A stretch of DNA of 64,000 nt from Archegozetes longisetosus (taxonomy: Eukaryota; Arthropoda; Arachnida; Sarcoptiformes; Trhypochthoniidae). The DNA is taken from assembly GCA_018873245.2 (NCBI GenBank), contig JAEMBT020000002.1, forward strand, positions 3,724,001 through 3,788,000, given 5' to 3'. The notes beneath the pieces are model-generated. The model was not told the DNA's origin and searched no databases. It was given only the letters and a program-made list of their open reading frames with translations. Shown here in pieces: positions 1 to 11,855 of this stretch. A program made the translations under genes and the position numbers. The stretch's first letter is position 1; each line of letters begins with the position of its first letter.

Positions 1-345
1 AATAAGCCAGCAAAAAATAACGTCTCAATAATAACTATTAAAGTGTTTTTAAAAGTTTATTAATGATTTATTACTTATAATATCAGTATTAATCTATATT
101 AAGCGATGAATTTCACATAAGGCTACGTTACTTCATGATTTTTTCGTCCTTATCAAGACCTTATTCATAACATATATGTTTAAAGAGGTACTATTTTAGA
201 CCAAGGGACGTATGATCTTGGTTCTCTCATTTTTTCAATATTTTTTTTAATTTTTGAAGTTTCATTAGAATATATTATCAGAACAGTGGAATTCTGCTCG
301 TTTCAATCGGTTTGAGTTGAAACGTGATTCCATAAATTTATTTTA
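1..345. other. AT-rich flank, no gene seen
   Basis: No reading frame or RNA gene is recognisable. The stretch leads into the 137-bp tandem array. Its last part contains a short motif (tcaatcggtttgagttgaaa) that resembles sequence just after the array (caaccgatttgactcgtc), so the array may sit inside a larger repeat. Confidence 0.5.
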
Positions 346-1465
346 CGTTAATTTTCTATATACTAGATTATTCGGAAATTTTTTTACCAATGTTCTAATC
401 ATTTGCGGCAAATGAAATTTGCATATTTGAACTCAGTTTGAGTTGTAGTTTCTTTATATAAAAAGCTTATGTCGAAAATCTGTGGCCACGTAAAGTCTAG
501 TCGAATTTTCGGGAATTTTTTTATTGATGTTCTGGTAATTTGCGGTGAATAAAATTTACATAGTTAAACTCTCTATGAGTTATAGATTATTTGTATATGA
601 AATTCATCTATGGATTCTCTGGCCACGTAAAGTCTAGTCGATTTTTCGGGAATTTTTTTACCGATGTTCTGGTCATTTGCGGTGAATAAAACTTATATAT
701 CTGAAATCAGCTTGAGTTATAGTTTATTTATATAAAGCTCATGTTGAAAATCTGTGGCCACGTAAAGTCTAGTCGATTTTTCGGGAATACTTTTACCGAT
801 GTTCTGGTCATTTGCGGTGAATAAAATTTATATATTTAAAACCAGCCTGAGCTATAGATCATCGGTACACAAAATTTATCTCTGAACTCTCTGGCCACGT
901 AAAGTCTAGTCGATTTTTCGGGAATTTTTTTACCGATGTTCTGGTCATTTGCGGCGGATAAAACTTATATATCTGAAATCAGCTTAAGCTATAGTTTATT
1001 TATATACAAAGTTTATCTCGAAAATCTCTGGCCACGTAAAGTCTAGTCGAATTATCGGGAAATTTTTTAACGATTTTCTGGTCGTTTGCGTTTAGTAAAA
1101 TTTATGTATATGATCTCTGCATGAGTTATAGATTATTTGTATATAAAATTCATGTTTGAATTCTCTGGCCACGTAAAGTCTAGTCGATTTTTCGGGATTT
1201 TTTTACCGATGTTCTGGTCATTTGCGGTGAATAAAATTTATATATTTGAACTCAGTTTGAGTTGTAGTTTCTTTATATAAAAAGCTTATGTTGAAAATCC
1301 CTGGCCACGTAAAGTCTAGTCGATTTTTCGTGAATTTTTTTACCGATGTTCCGGTGATTTCCGGTGAATAAAATTTATATATTTGAACTCAGTTTGAGTT
1401 ATAGATTATTTATATACAAAGATTATGTCGAAAATCTCTGGCCACGTAAAGTCTAGTTCAACCGA
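346..1465. repeat. 137-bp tandem satellite array, about 8 copies
   Basis: The core ggccacgtaaagtctag recurs starting at 484, 621, 755, 893, 1030, 1167, 1303 and 1440, so the spacings are 137, 134, 138, 137, 137, 136 and 137 bp. Each unit continues with a conserved segment containing ttttcggga, then gatgttctggtcatttgcgg, then an AT-rich half ending in gtcgaaaatctctg. The first copy (about 346-483) is the most diverged, which is usual at array edges. There is no open frame through the unit. A satellite or a transposon-internal minisatellite would both fit. Confidence 0.93.
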
Positions 1466-1775
1466 TTTGACTCGTCATTTGATTTTTACAAAGCCCCGCC
1501 CACTTGTAAATGAAATAATTGACTTCAATACAAAAAGGGGTGTAACTTTTGAACTAGTGGGTGTAAAATAATGATTCTTGTATCAATCGATTTGTCTCAT
1601 CGAGTACTATCGATTTGACTCATCCCCCGATTTTTAAAGTCGTTCCGACCGTTTAGTACCTCTTAACCGATATATTTGTAAATCAGAAAATGCTTTTGTA
1701 GCTCTTGTTAAATAAATAGCACTAAAGACGATGTAATGTCTCATTTAAAAATACATACAAGTTTATTCATTTAAA
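1466..1775. other. Non-coding flank of the satellite
   Basis: No gene is seen. It contains repeated short motifs such as cgatttgactcatc and cgatttgtctcatcg, suggesting a decayed repeat continuing from the array. Confidence 0.4.
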
Positions 1776-1926
1776 TAATGATGGACATAGGTTCATTTTC
1801 ACTGAGCCTTAAGCCTAACCTTGAGCTTTGAAGATATGAGCCTGAGCCTTCGGCTCTATAAATACTTTTGAGCTGAGCCTTGAGCCTGGACTAGCCTAGG
1901 TTCAGGCTAGCCTTTGTCCATCATTA
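1776..1926. repeat. Small inverted-repeat element with GAGCCT motifs
   Basis: The ends are inverted: taatgatggacataggtt at the left matches the reverse complement of ggctagcctttgtccatcatta at the right. The interior is made of repeats of gagcct/aggctc. This could be a MITE or the end of the adjacent hAT element. No target-site duplication was identified. Confidence 0.55.
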
Positions 1927-1939
1927 CATTCAAAGTATT

Positions 1940-2105
1940 TAATCAAAATTTACTGAAGCGTTTTAGAAAATATTGATATTCACTGAAATGAGTCAGTAAA
2001 TATCAATAATTACTAGTAAATATCAAAATTTACTACGAGGGTCAGTAGATATCAATATTTACTAGTAATTATTAATATTTACTGATAATTAGAATTTACG
2101 ATAGC
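1940..2105. repeat. AT-rich simple repeat of a TTTACT/AGTAAATATCAA motif
   Basis: The motif agtaaatatcaa and its inverted form recur several times in about 165 bp. It is low-complexity sequence lying just outside the hAT transposase remnant. Confidence 0.55.
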
Positions 2106-2222
2106 ATATATATTTATATTTTATCATTTTTTATACACCAAATGATATTTATTCAATATTAGGAACATTACAGTTAACAATGAGAGTATTTGAGATTCTC
2201 TTCAGTGAACAAAAGTCTTGTA

Positions 2223-3979
2223 TCACTTAAATGTGTTTGTATTTTGAGAAACTTCTTTCAACTTCACAATTGGCGCGTATTTGAAGGCAGAGGCTTCTTC
2301 GGGAGATAAATTCAATCGAAGCTCTGATTCTTCTTCTGTTAAAGTTTTACCACTTATTATCTTTGAAATTTTTGAGATTTTCTTTAGTCCTGCATTCTTA
2401 TTCAAAACATACTTCAATTTTTGGAATGCCATTTCAGATAAGTTTCTTTTGATTTCTTGAGTTCAGTAAAAACAGTTTCCACTAAATCCAAACTATTGAT
2501 TAGCAGCATATCATTGCTTTCCAACTTCTTTATCACAACAGCCAAGTAATTAAAGTTCGCATTAATAAGGCTAAATCACATTCAAGACTGGAATTTTGAA
2601 CCAATTTTTGTACTTCTGAAATATGAATAGATTATGAGGGATTTAGTTCTTCGATAAATGAAACAAAATTAACAAAATATTTTGCATAATATTCAATAGC
2701 ATCTATCCAAAGACCTCATCGAGTTCTAACCGGTTCTGGTGAAGTAGGAGTTGTTGGAAACTTTTCTTTGAATAATTGTTTACGACTTAGAGATTTGAAA
2801 ATAATTTTTTTACCACAAGAGACCAGTCTATTAACATTTCCATAATTATGCATTACATACTCGCAAACGTTGTGCATCGCGTGTGCCAAACACGTTAAAT
2901 GAATTAGATTTGGGAATGTGTTGCAAAGTGTTTTACCCGCAAGTTTCATATTCGCCGCCAAATCAGTCAGTAATAGTAAAACTCTATCATACGTAAAGGT
3001 TGAAGTATACTGAACTTCTAAACTTTTACATTATTTCTCTATACTTAACAAATATTTACTTATTTGTTGGTATTTCAAATATTTTTGTAAGAAGAGTCTG
3101 AGTATTTGGATTATTGGAGTTAGGGCGACGGATTAAGCTTTTAAAGTCGTCCAAATGTCTAATCCTTTTGTTGCCAATAGTCCTATCATCTTAATGTTTA
3201 TTCATTTATATACATCTAAAATAAAGTTTAACAGCATTAGAACAATAAATCTAAAGAAGTCAACAACAAATAAAATTATATTTTCAAACTTAAAACAAAA
3301 ATAAAATACAATATCTTTACACATATTTTATACCTTCTGACCAGAGAACCATTAATGCATTGTTAACGCTTTGAACAATTGTAAAGTTAGTCGTTTTGTC
3401 CAAAAATTCCATATTCAATAAGAATTTAACATTGCGTTCAGCGACCGGATTGAGTGAACCCACTATAACATTAGAGACATAACGACCGACACAATTCGTC
3501 GTCTCGTCAATAGCTACCCAAACATATTGTCCATCTAATTGTTTACGTATATCAACCATAACGTTATCGTACAGTTGCTTCAAATAAGACTTTCTTAGAG
3601 TTGACAGATCAGGACTTTTGGTTTTCGTGTATTTTTCAATGAATGAGTTGAACTCTGAATTCAATAACTTATCAAATAGTATATTCAAAGAGACTAAGAA
3701 TTTGCACAAATCTTTATTGAATTCGTTTTGACTTCTGGCTATAGACTCTTAAACTGTGATTTGCTTTGTTTTCCACTTTTTGATTGACTTTTGGTGTTGG
3801 CCAATGTTTACATGTTGTGTGACTTGAAATTTTTGGTCACAATTGACTTTAACCAAACATGACTGACAATACAATATATGAATATTTGTTTTCACATCAG
3901 TATTAATAGTAAAAACATCACCGAGTTCACTAACATATTTCTTTATTTTGACTAAACTCGATTTGGCTATTTTTGGCAT
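2223..3979 (-). mobile_element. Decayed hAT-superfamily transposase (BED finger, DUF659-like)
   Basis: Four minus-strand coding pieces lie in transcription order at 3979-3749, 3709-3317, 2961-2716 and 2432-2223. The first (MPKIAKSSLVKIKKYV...) has a BED-like zinc-finger arrangement, CQSC followed by histidines (HVNIGQH). The second contains a segment like the first catalytic block of hAT enzymes (VAIDETTNCVGRYV). The third has the cysteine/histidine stretch typical of this clade (NLIHLTCLAHAMHNV). The fourth is a C-terminal piece (LNLSPEEASAFKYAPI). Family placement rests on recalled motif patterns. Frames change between pieces and parts are missing, so it is a dead copy. Terminal repeats were not securely identified. 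Confidence 0.72.
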
Positions 3980-4500
3980 TTTTATTGATTTGTATTTAGT
4001 TTAAAATAATGAAAGACTTGTTTTAAAAAATTTGTAAAACATTTAATGCTTTAATCGCACATAAAGTATGAAAACATGCGCTTCGGGTCGATATATGTAT
4101 TAATTATTTATTCATGTACTAACCCTTCGGATATATATTTATATGTAAAATAAAAGTTCGTTAAAAGAGTCCTTATTATGTGATTCACCCGCCTCCAAAC
4201 TATAAGGAACCGGACAATATATGTAAATAAATATAATTCATGGCTTTACTTATCACTGTGAAGTAATATTTTTTCAATACATGCGCAAATATTCAGATTT
4301 TTTATTGTAAACAAATTCACTGCTTATTACATTGACTACTTATTAAAACGAAGGCTAAAAGTATTCGCCCTAAGATACAAAAATTCCTTCCGAATTATTG
4401 CTAGTTGTGATGTTTTCAAAGCAAAGAGTGACAAAGCAAATCGAAGTTGGATTCGATGCTATCAATGAGTCGGCCCTCTTACAAACAGCCTTCAAAGGAG

Positions 4501-5549
4501 AATGCCCATAACCCATAGACTCTGGCCTACCGACGTCCCCTAACGGTTACACAATTAAGTTGTAGCCTATAACAAGATATTCAATTAGTCGAAAGAACTT
4601 TTTCCATCGGTGAATCGCTTAGGAAGTTGCAGGCTAAAACAAATGTGCCGGAGTTATTACTAGTGAAAATACTTAAGAATTTCATTTTTAAAAATAATTG
4701 CGGATTCGTTGTAAACAAATATGTATAAAAGATTAGGAACGTGTAAAAACGTAAAATATTTTATAATTAAGTTATTAAATAATTATGGTATACTTGAATT
4801 ATTTTAGTGTAGAATATAAAAACTGCCAAACCTAATCAATCTTACTCGCTGTCAGCGAATTTCGAAGTCACGCAAATCCTATTTAAGAATTCTGCGGGAC
4901 TTGGGCCTCGGATATGTGCCACGCATATCTGAGGAAGCAAAAAACGGTTATAACGTGGGCACAACACCTGACTGTTCTCATGACACACTTGTACTAACAG
5001 TAGTAGTACAAGATTGACTCGGCAATGCGCTTGACCATATCTACCAAAACATAAGATGCAATAGTTTGTAGCGGTTCAAGATTAGAGTCGCATCCGGAGC
5101 ATTTATTTTTTATGCCGGTAGCCGTACTTTCCAGGGACCCGGTAGTAACTCCAGAGGGGCCCGATGCCCAAGAGAGAGACTGTAGCCGACTTGTCACTGG
5201 AGACCCTCTGCCTAAGTCTCCAATGCGGGCTTTATTTATTTTGAGGTTACCACTGGAGATGCCCCTGAGGCTAGCGGATGCCATGCCGGTATAACGCGAC
5301 CTGGAGCACCCAACCAGGCCCCTTACAAGACCTGAGACCTGTTGCTCGCCAACACCACGGGGAGATAGCTCTGGTCGCAACCACTAGCCTGTTCCGATCC
5401 TACCAAAATCTACTTGTTTTCTGGCTATAACTCTTGAATGGATTCATCGGTTGATAAAATCCTTTTTATTTCTGAAGTAGGCCTTGGTACTATATGATAT
5501 CTGATATGTTCCGTTAGGGGACGCGCTCAGGCCATTTTGGGCATACTAC
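4501..5549. mobile_element. GC-rich inverted-repeat element with an uncertain ORF
   Basis: The sequences near the ends are inverted copies: the left reads atgccca, then ggcct, then cgtcccctaacgg, and the right reads the same in reverse complement at about 5511-5549. The interior is much richer in GC than its surroundings. It carries a minus-strand open frame (5380-4994, 128 codons) encoding a Ser/Gly/Arg-rich protein with CSGCDSN, which I do not recognise. It is probably a non-autonomous DNA element. A fragment of a retroelement 5' region cannot be excluded. I see nothing gene-like between 3980 and 4500 or between 5550 and 5680. Confidence 0.5.
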
Positions 5550-6260
5550 TTTAAGTTTTTTTGCTATTATTTAGTTTATTATTTAATATTATGTTCAAAA
5601 GTGTTTAATATATCCATGAAAATTCTTGTTACTATTTTCTAAAACTTATTCTTAATTGTTTATATTTAAAGTTAATACTGAAGATTTGGGTGAATCTTGG
5701 CGATCCCTTCATGGAGTGTTCCTATTGACCTATATCAACGAGTCATATGTCGTTGCAAAGGTCTCTTCAAGCTGAGTTCAACGATAACACTCATGTGATG
5801 TTGGGACCTACTCAACATAATAGTTTCGATTTTCAAATTATAACATCACCCTATAAGATCAAATAATGTTTGTATAATTTACCCTTCTGAGAAAGTATAG
5901 ATACTCATAATTTTCTTTATCTACTTTCCACAGTGTAGGGAATGCGGTTTTCAATTTAATTTTTGGTCTTTATCATCGCTAATGGTACTTCAGTACCAAT
6001 TAATGGTGTCCTGCCCTTTTTAGGGCAACACCATAGCGATCCACCATCTTATCAGTCAGTGAAAAAATGACAACGTGGAATTGCCGTTTTCACGGCACTA
6101 TTCAAATCCTTCCACCCCTTCGACCGTATTCAATTTACGCTCTTTAATTTCATTGGTTTTTGCTTTTAATATTGGTATAATTTTATCATTCATGATAAAA
6201 CGTGCACGATGGTCTATTGAACCAGACAATTTTAACCTTTCCGCGGTTTCGACGATTTGA

Positions 6261-7262
6261 ATGTCTAAATTTAACCAAAAGTTTCGTAATAAGAATGATG
6301 ACATTGAGTTTTGTGAATTAATGAGTTTACTTCCCAGCCAACTCTCTAATCCTAAACCATCTTGTGTTAATCACCCTGATACTGAATACATTGTTATGAA
6401 AGCTCAAAGAGAAAATTTGCATTGGATATATAGCTGTCCAATTTGTCGGAAATCTATCAGTCCTACTTTATGGACATTCTTTGAAAGTTCTAAACTTTCA
6501 ATAAGACAAACATTGCGCATTGTATTAGCATTTGTAGCTGAGCTTAATAATCAACAAGCAGCAATTGAGTGTCATTTCGAAAAAATGCAATTTCAGATTG
6601 GTATTTTGCTTGCACAAAAGTTCAAAAGGTCGTCTTATCTCAACCTGGATGTAAAATCGGAGGACTATATGATGAGGATGGCAAAATATTCAGTCATTCT
6701 GTCGAAGTCGACGAAACTCATATTGTTCATCGTTAATACAAGCGAGGCAGAATGTTAGAAGGAGAAAACATATTTGGATGGTAGGAGAGACATGCAGTTT
6801 AACGAAAGAGGCATTTATGTTTAGAGTCTCATATAGAACAGTTTCGTTTATTTACTGTTTAGTTAAGAATTATGTTGAGCCAGGTTCAATCTTAGTTACC
6901 GATTCAGCTGCAGTTTATAAGTACATTTCACTTAGGCAACATAATTTGTTTGACCATTATAGTGTCAATCACAGCCTTTATTTTGTCTGTTCAGATGATA
7001 AACAAATACACACTCAAAATATTAAATCCTATCGCACAATCAAATACATTGACCAATTCATTTTTCAATATTTATGCAAATTGCTCATTTTAAGAATAGA
7101 AAATACAGTTATGGTAAAAAATTTAAATATTATCTGAAAGATGCCGTTAAAGTTTATCCTGGATCTGCTCTTTATTTAGATAGACTCACTCTTCATCGTT
7201 CACCATTTTATCACGATACATTCCACGATTCGAATCAAGAATCAGTTTCGAATTCTGATTAA
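6261..7262 (+). pseudogene. Merlin/ISXO2-like transposase remnant
   Basis: The N-terminal part has a zinc-ribbon pattern (CVNHPDTEY, then YSCPICRKSISPTLWTFF) followed by a helical region, as in the ISXO2/Merlin family. Around 6700, in another frame, lies SVEVDETHIVHR followed by YKRGRMLEGE, which matches the first catalytic Asp block (VEVDE). The next piece holds EPGSILVTDSAAVYKYI (second Asp), then HYSVNHSLYFV and HTQNIKSYRTIK, the usual third block, with Lys where family members have Glu. The frame changes between pieces and there are internal stops at about 6694 and 6780, so the gene is dead. It is the motor gene of the surrounding inverted-repeat element. Confidence 0.85.
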
Positions 7263-7433
7263 CTGATAAACAAGGTGTATTGAACTCTTAGCCCCGTTCT
7301 AGGGTAAAAAGGAGGGTACAGGCACTGCCCAGTGGAACAGTTCCTTAGAGCGCTCAACAGTGAAAACGTTCAATTTATATTTCAAAGTCTTAAGATCACA
7401 TGAGTGTTATCATAGTACTCAGTTTGTCAGGAC

Positions 7434-8560
7434 TAGACCTTTTTAAGTTAACTAAAATTTGAGTTAACTTGAATCTATTTAGTTAAAGTTAAAGTTAACT
7501 ATAACTTTAACTAAAATCAAAGAATTTAATGAACTGAAAAAACTTTAATTAAAATAAAGATGAAAAAATCAAATTATTTAAGTTTTTAAACCTGCTTTTG
7601 CAAGCGTTTCTCAAAAAAATTTCCAGGGATGGATTACAGGGAATGTATTTTATTAATTGAATTAAAGTTTAACACTTAAACTTATAATTCCGTTCATATT
7701 GTCACAATTATTTTTGTGACTCGGGATCTCGTTAAGAATGAAAAACTCGATCTAATTTTTCGTGTAGAGTTCTTCATTTTGTGTAATTTTACTAGAGTAA
7801 AGATTTGAAATCAGGGGCCTCGATGTAAGATTCCAGATCTTTTTTTACCTAATTCTCCATCTAAGAGTCTGGCTGGACTCGATAGAGAATATCATGTGTA
7901 CCTATCATGCATTAAAGAAAGTTTCACAACTATGTATATTACTTACTTAAGGTGGAAATAAAGTTGATAGAAATGAAGAAAACGATTGTCTATTTTACAA
8001 GAATTTTATTATGCATAACGTGAAGTTACAAAGCATAACTAAGATATTACTGAAGATCCTTATAGTGACTTTCTCTCCCTTTATATACTTTTCTTTGGTT
8101 TCCCACGTTTCTCTAAATTTAAAACTAAAGTTACATTTTTTGATTGTTTATTTATACGAAAGTTAAATTATACTATATTGGGTCATTCTAAAGAGAAAGT
8201 CACTACAGAAAGTGTTATAAATCATTGGACTTTTTAAGAGCTAATTACAAAAGTGTTTGTGCGAAGCCTCTTCAAACCAATAACTAAGATATTTTGGTAT
8301 TCTATATTTATTAAACATATATATATTTCACAATATGCTTTTAGAATCAAGTGACAAAGAATTAACATTTATTTATAATAAACATCATTTAGCAACTTGT
8401 AGTGTATAATTAATTGATTAAAACTTAAAAACTGAAATAAAAACTTAAACTTTAATTAAAGGTGCTTCCGTTTTCAAACTTCAAGTAAAATTAATTATAT
8501 TTTGATAAATAACTAACTAAAACTAAAATTAATTCAAAAATTTAGAACTAAAAGGGTCTA
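7434..8560. mobile_element. hAT-like non-autonomous element nested in the Merlin copy
   Basis: The ends are inverted: TAGACCTTTTTAAGTT at the left and AACTAAAAGGGTCTA at the right. The flanking 8-mers gtcaggac (7426-7433) and gtcgagac (8561-8568) are a near-perfect 8-bp target duplication, the hAT signature. The subterminal regions are rich in repeated aagttaact/aactaaaac motifs. No open frame was recognised inside. A shorter CTAG duplication is an alternative reading. Confidence 0.65.
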
Positions 8561-8954
8561 GTCGAGACCTTTCCAACGATATATATGACGTAAGGGTTAA
8601 GTATTTTGGTCAGAGGTCAGAAGTCAGAGGTCACCCATCGGCGAACCCGAGGTCATCATGGTATCGTTAAACTCAGCTTGATGAGACCTTTCCAACGACA
8701 TATGGCTCGTTGATATAGATCAATAGGAACACTTCGAGCAGGGATTGCTAAGATTCACCCAAAGATTTTACTATTTTCCAGATTTTTCTCTCATTGAAAG
8801 TCTAAATTTCGTCTGCAATGAGGTAAAATCAACTTAAATGCAAATGAAGTTATAATTGGAATCAAATATCAACACATAGAAAACTAGATAAAATAATGAA
8901 AGAACGATGAAAATAAGATGATGAACTATGAGATTCTGGCTATCCATACACCCG

Positions 8955-9300
8955 GGATCTCATGATATATTTTAACAGAGGTCACCATTTTGATCAAAAT
9001 TGTCAATGGGCCTACCTCTGTATAACTTATAGTTTATCCGATAGATATCCTTAAAGTAAACGTTTAAAATGAATCTTCGATTTTCTTTAAGGACATTATA
9101 GATATCGAAAAACGGGTTTCATAATTGTAATCAGCGTTAAATTCTACATCAAAATCATATAATCTTATCATATAATAAAAAATCTTAAAGTGGAAAAATT
9201 TGATATAAAATATTTAAAGTAGGATATCTCGAAAAGTGTTCGATATAAAAAAATTTGGGTTTCATATTCGGAATCAGCGTTAAATAATACTGTATATATC
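8955..9300. repeat. Dispersed repeat, second copy inverted at 34045-34395
   Basis: Sequence such as gggatctcatgatatatttt, gatcaaaattgtcaatggg and cctctgtataacttatagtt matches the reverse complement of the region around 34300-34390. The following part (aatcagcgttaaat) matches aatttaacgctga near 34195 and a similar segment near 34060. It is a moderately diverged repeat family with no coding content. 9301-9594 holds no gene. Confidence 0.75.
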
Positions 9301-10035
9301 AATCAGTTGAAAAGTCCATTTATAAAATAATGAATTTCAATAATATCTCAAAGAAACACAAATCATGTCTTCACAACGTGAATACGCAAATAATTATATC
9401 TTATATTATATAATTGATAGCTAGGGTTTGTCAAACTTCTTTGAAAATCATTTTAAAGATTATAGTTTGGAATATTTTTTAAGGCTTTTCGTAGTTTACG
9501 CCTTTAAATTTTAACAAGAACAATATCCAAAATCTATATATGCACTATAGCTCAATTTCCAGAGATCTATCCTCCACTTAATCTTTCTAACGTGTAAGCG
9601 CGCTGTAAGTACGTACGTATCAACGAGAACTTCGCACTAAAAATGGAGTCGTTTTATCTTATATACGCGAGTATATGAAACATTAATATAACGTTAATAT
9701 AAATCTAATAATAGTAGCGAAAGGAGGATTCGGTGGCCCCATAGAAAATTCCCCTGAGACACCGATTTCTTTGAAATTTTTTATTCAAAAAGAACACTAA
9801 AAAAGAATATGTGTTTGTGCTTATCACTTTGAGATTGGACGCGCCTGAACGCTGCAAAAAAATTCCAGAAGTTTGAAATTTCAAATTTTTATTGTAAGAA
9901 AACCGTTAGAGATATTTTGAAAATTTTTTCACTTAAACTTAAAGTTTGAGTACAAGTTTGTGAGGAAAAAATCATCATAAAATTTTCATTATTAAGAAAG
10001 TTATAAAGATAATAAAATTTCAAAATTTTATTTAT

Positions 10036-10141
10036 ACATGTTACCCCGAAAGGGCTAGCTTGGGAATTTTTCCTAAAAAACAACTTTATCTAAAGAAGCT
10101 TTGGTTAAAAGGGAAAGCTAGCCCTTTTGGGGTAACATGTT
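10036..10141. repeat. About 106-bp hairpin (snapback) element
   Basis: The arms acatgttaccccgaaagggc and gcccttttggggtaacatgt are inverted complements with a loop of roughly 60 bp. It lies inside the 9595-11338 element. Confidence 0.8.
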
Positions 10142-10321
10142 GAAAAATACAAAAAGCAAAAATTCAATTTTTATTTTTCAAATTATTTTGAATATGTTTA
10201 AAATAATTAATGTTAATTAAAGTTCTATAAAATGATGAGGTTTAAAATTTTTTAAGTTTTGAAATCATATTTATTACATAGTGCTTGAATAAACTTTAGT
10301 CAGGTTCTCAAATAAAACGTA

Positions 10322-10879
10322 TTAAAGGAGGAGTAGGAATAAGCGTTCTAATGGACCGATTTTGATCAAACTCAGTATACTTATACTGATATGTATATAA
10401 TTATATTTACATGTATACAATTGCGAATACGTTACACCGGTTAGTTTTTTTCAATATTATTTTTGCCCATAGAGTCCCCAAAAGTTTTTTTGTTGTTTTA
10501 TCTAGGGGAGATGTTACTCTATAATTACATAGAAAAAATCTTTGGGGACTCTATGGGCAAAGATAGTGGAAAATTTCAAAATTTTCACTTTTTCATGAAA
10601 TATATTTGTACGTATAGTACTGGTTTTGAAATGTTCCCATATTGTTTAGAATCAATTTTCGCTCATATTTGCGTTGGTTTGGTGTTTCTATCTTGTCCCG
10701 TTTCGCTGAAATAAAGTTTTCCGCATTTTAGATTATAACACTTTAACTCTCGCGCGAGGCGCGAAATCGGATCAAACCTTTGGCCAAACTTAATAGTTGA
10801 ACATGGACTATAACTATAATGAATTTGATCAAAATAACTCGATCGGCAAGTTTTCAGTGCTTATTCCTACCCCTTTTTT
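10322..10879. mobile_element. Inverted-repeat element nested in the 9595-11338 element
   Basis: The left arm (aaaggaggagtaggaataag, then ttttgatcaaactcagtata) is matched in reverse complement at 10805-10879. It in turn contains the 10462-10562 hairpin. Confidence 0.72.
10462..10562. repeat. About 100-bp hairpin element
   Basis: The arms tttgcccatagagtccccaa and ttggggactctatgggcaaa are exact inverted complements, extended by T/A runs, with an inner segment of about 40 bp. It is the innermost unit of the nest. Confidence 0.85.
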
Positions 10880-11344
10880 ATCTAAGGTTCATCAGTCAAG
10901 AGTGTCAACTTTGCAATGAAATATGCTGAGTTTGAAACTTCTTTACATAAATATTTTTTCAAGCTTCCTTATTAATATTTTCATTAATTAAAATTTTTTC
11001 ATTTGCAAAAAATCATATTCTTTTTCATTTTTATTCATCAAAATTCGATTTTTCACATCTTTTTTTTGTTAATGTTTTTAAAAAATTGCACAAAAACGAC
11101 AACAAATACGATAAAACTCAATTTTTTGCATTATAAATGAGTTCAATTGGTTTTTTCCCCATGTTTTAAAAAAAATTATTTTATCCATTTTTGAGGGGAA
11201 GGGCCAATGTTATAATGGAATCCTCCTTTATTTATCTGCGTTCTATATATGTGCGTGTTTAAGGTAAAACGACTCCAATTTTTAGTGAGAAGTTCACCTT
11301 GATAAGTGTATATTTTAAACGCGCTTATAAGTTATAAGCTCTAT

Positions 11345-11855
11345 TATTTAACCATTGACTTTATCCTTCGCATCTTCTAATCGTTCCTTAGCCTTATCTT
11401 TTAGTTCATTATATTGTTCCTTAGCTTTTTTTGCCTATTTTTATTTTAAGATCCCTCATTTTCCCCTTAATATCATCAAATCGACCCAGCAATCCTTGCT
11501 CCATTGCCTTTCCACTTTCGACTGCTTCTTTAACTTTATCAAGAACTTCATTCAACGCATCCTGTAGACGTTTACCTAATTCTGTTTAAACATTGTGTTT
11601 TATCGGAGCTAAGGTCGATTGTCCTAATGTTGAAAAATAACATCATTTAATATCAACACATTCAAATTAATGAGTTTATCCAAATAATTGTAAGATACTA
11701 GTGTTTACTATTTCTGAAGTTATATTTGATTCATTTGAGTCTCTGGTTGAAATACTAGTACAAGAACTCGTGTCAAGTTGCGCTTCAACACTGTAGCCAA
11801 CGGTTGGTGAGAATTGTGCGACTGCGGCAAGAAACAATAACAGCAATAACTTCAT
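11345..11855 (-). pseudogene. Decayed small secreted helical protein gene
   Basis: The first coding segment starts at the ATG at 11855 and encodes a clear signal peptide (MKLLLLLFLAAVAQF...) followed by a Ser/Thr-rich stretch, ending at a possible donor (gtaaac) after 11709. Downstream, from about 11615 to 11345, lies a lysine/glutamate-rich amphipathic helix (LQDALNEVLDKVKEAVESG, then EQYNELKDKAKERLEDAKDK). That downstream part has an in-frame TAA ahead of the helical region and a frame change at an A-run near 11430, so it looks dead. The composition resembles small secreted helical lipid-binding or allergen-like proteins, but I cannot name a family. Confidence 0.5.

Larger units (their letters stand above)
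5681..8769 (+). mobile_element. Merlin (ISXO2/IS1016-like) DNA transposon with long terminal inverted repeats
   Basis: The left end (5681-5800) and right end (8661-8769) are inverted copies over about 110 bp, sharing tgggtgaatctt, gtgttcctattga and tatatcaacgag. The inner part of the left repeat, containing gataacactcatgtga, also recurs inverted at 7394-7455. A hAT-like element (7434-8560) is inserted in the right half, so the original was about 2.0 kb. The transposase remnant lies at 6261-7262. Merlin elements normally make 8-9 bp target duplications. I could not identify a convincing one, which fits an old copy. Confidence 0.82.
9595..11338. mobile_element. 1.7-kb terminal-inverted-repeat element containing further inverted repeats
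   Basis: The left terminus (9595-9740: taagcgcg, then gagaacttcgcactaaaaat, then ggagtcgtttta, then aaaggaggatt) is an inverted copy of the right terminus (11205-11338). No transposase is visible. The interior holds three smaller inverted-repeat units at 10036-10141, 10322-10879 and 10462-10562. Open frames here are produced by the hairpins and are not genes. Confidence 0.8.

Noticed and set aside
9889-11567. Open frames of 64-83 codons in the nested repeat region (9889, 10463) and at 11355 on plus
   Set aside because: They read through hairpin arms or lie antisense to the helical-protein remnant, with no domain or codon signature.
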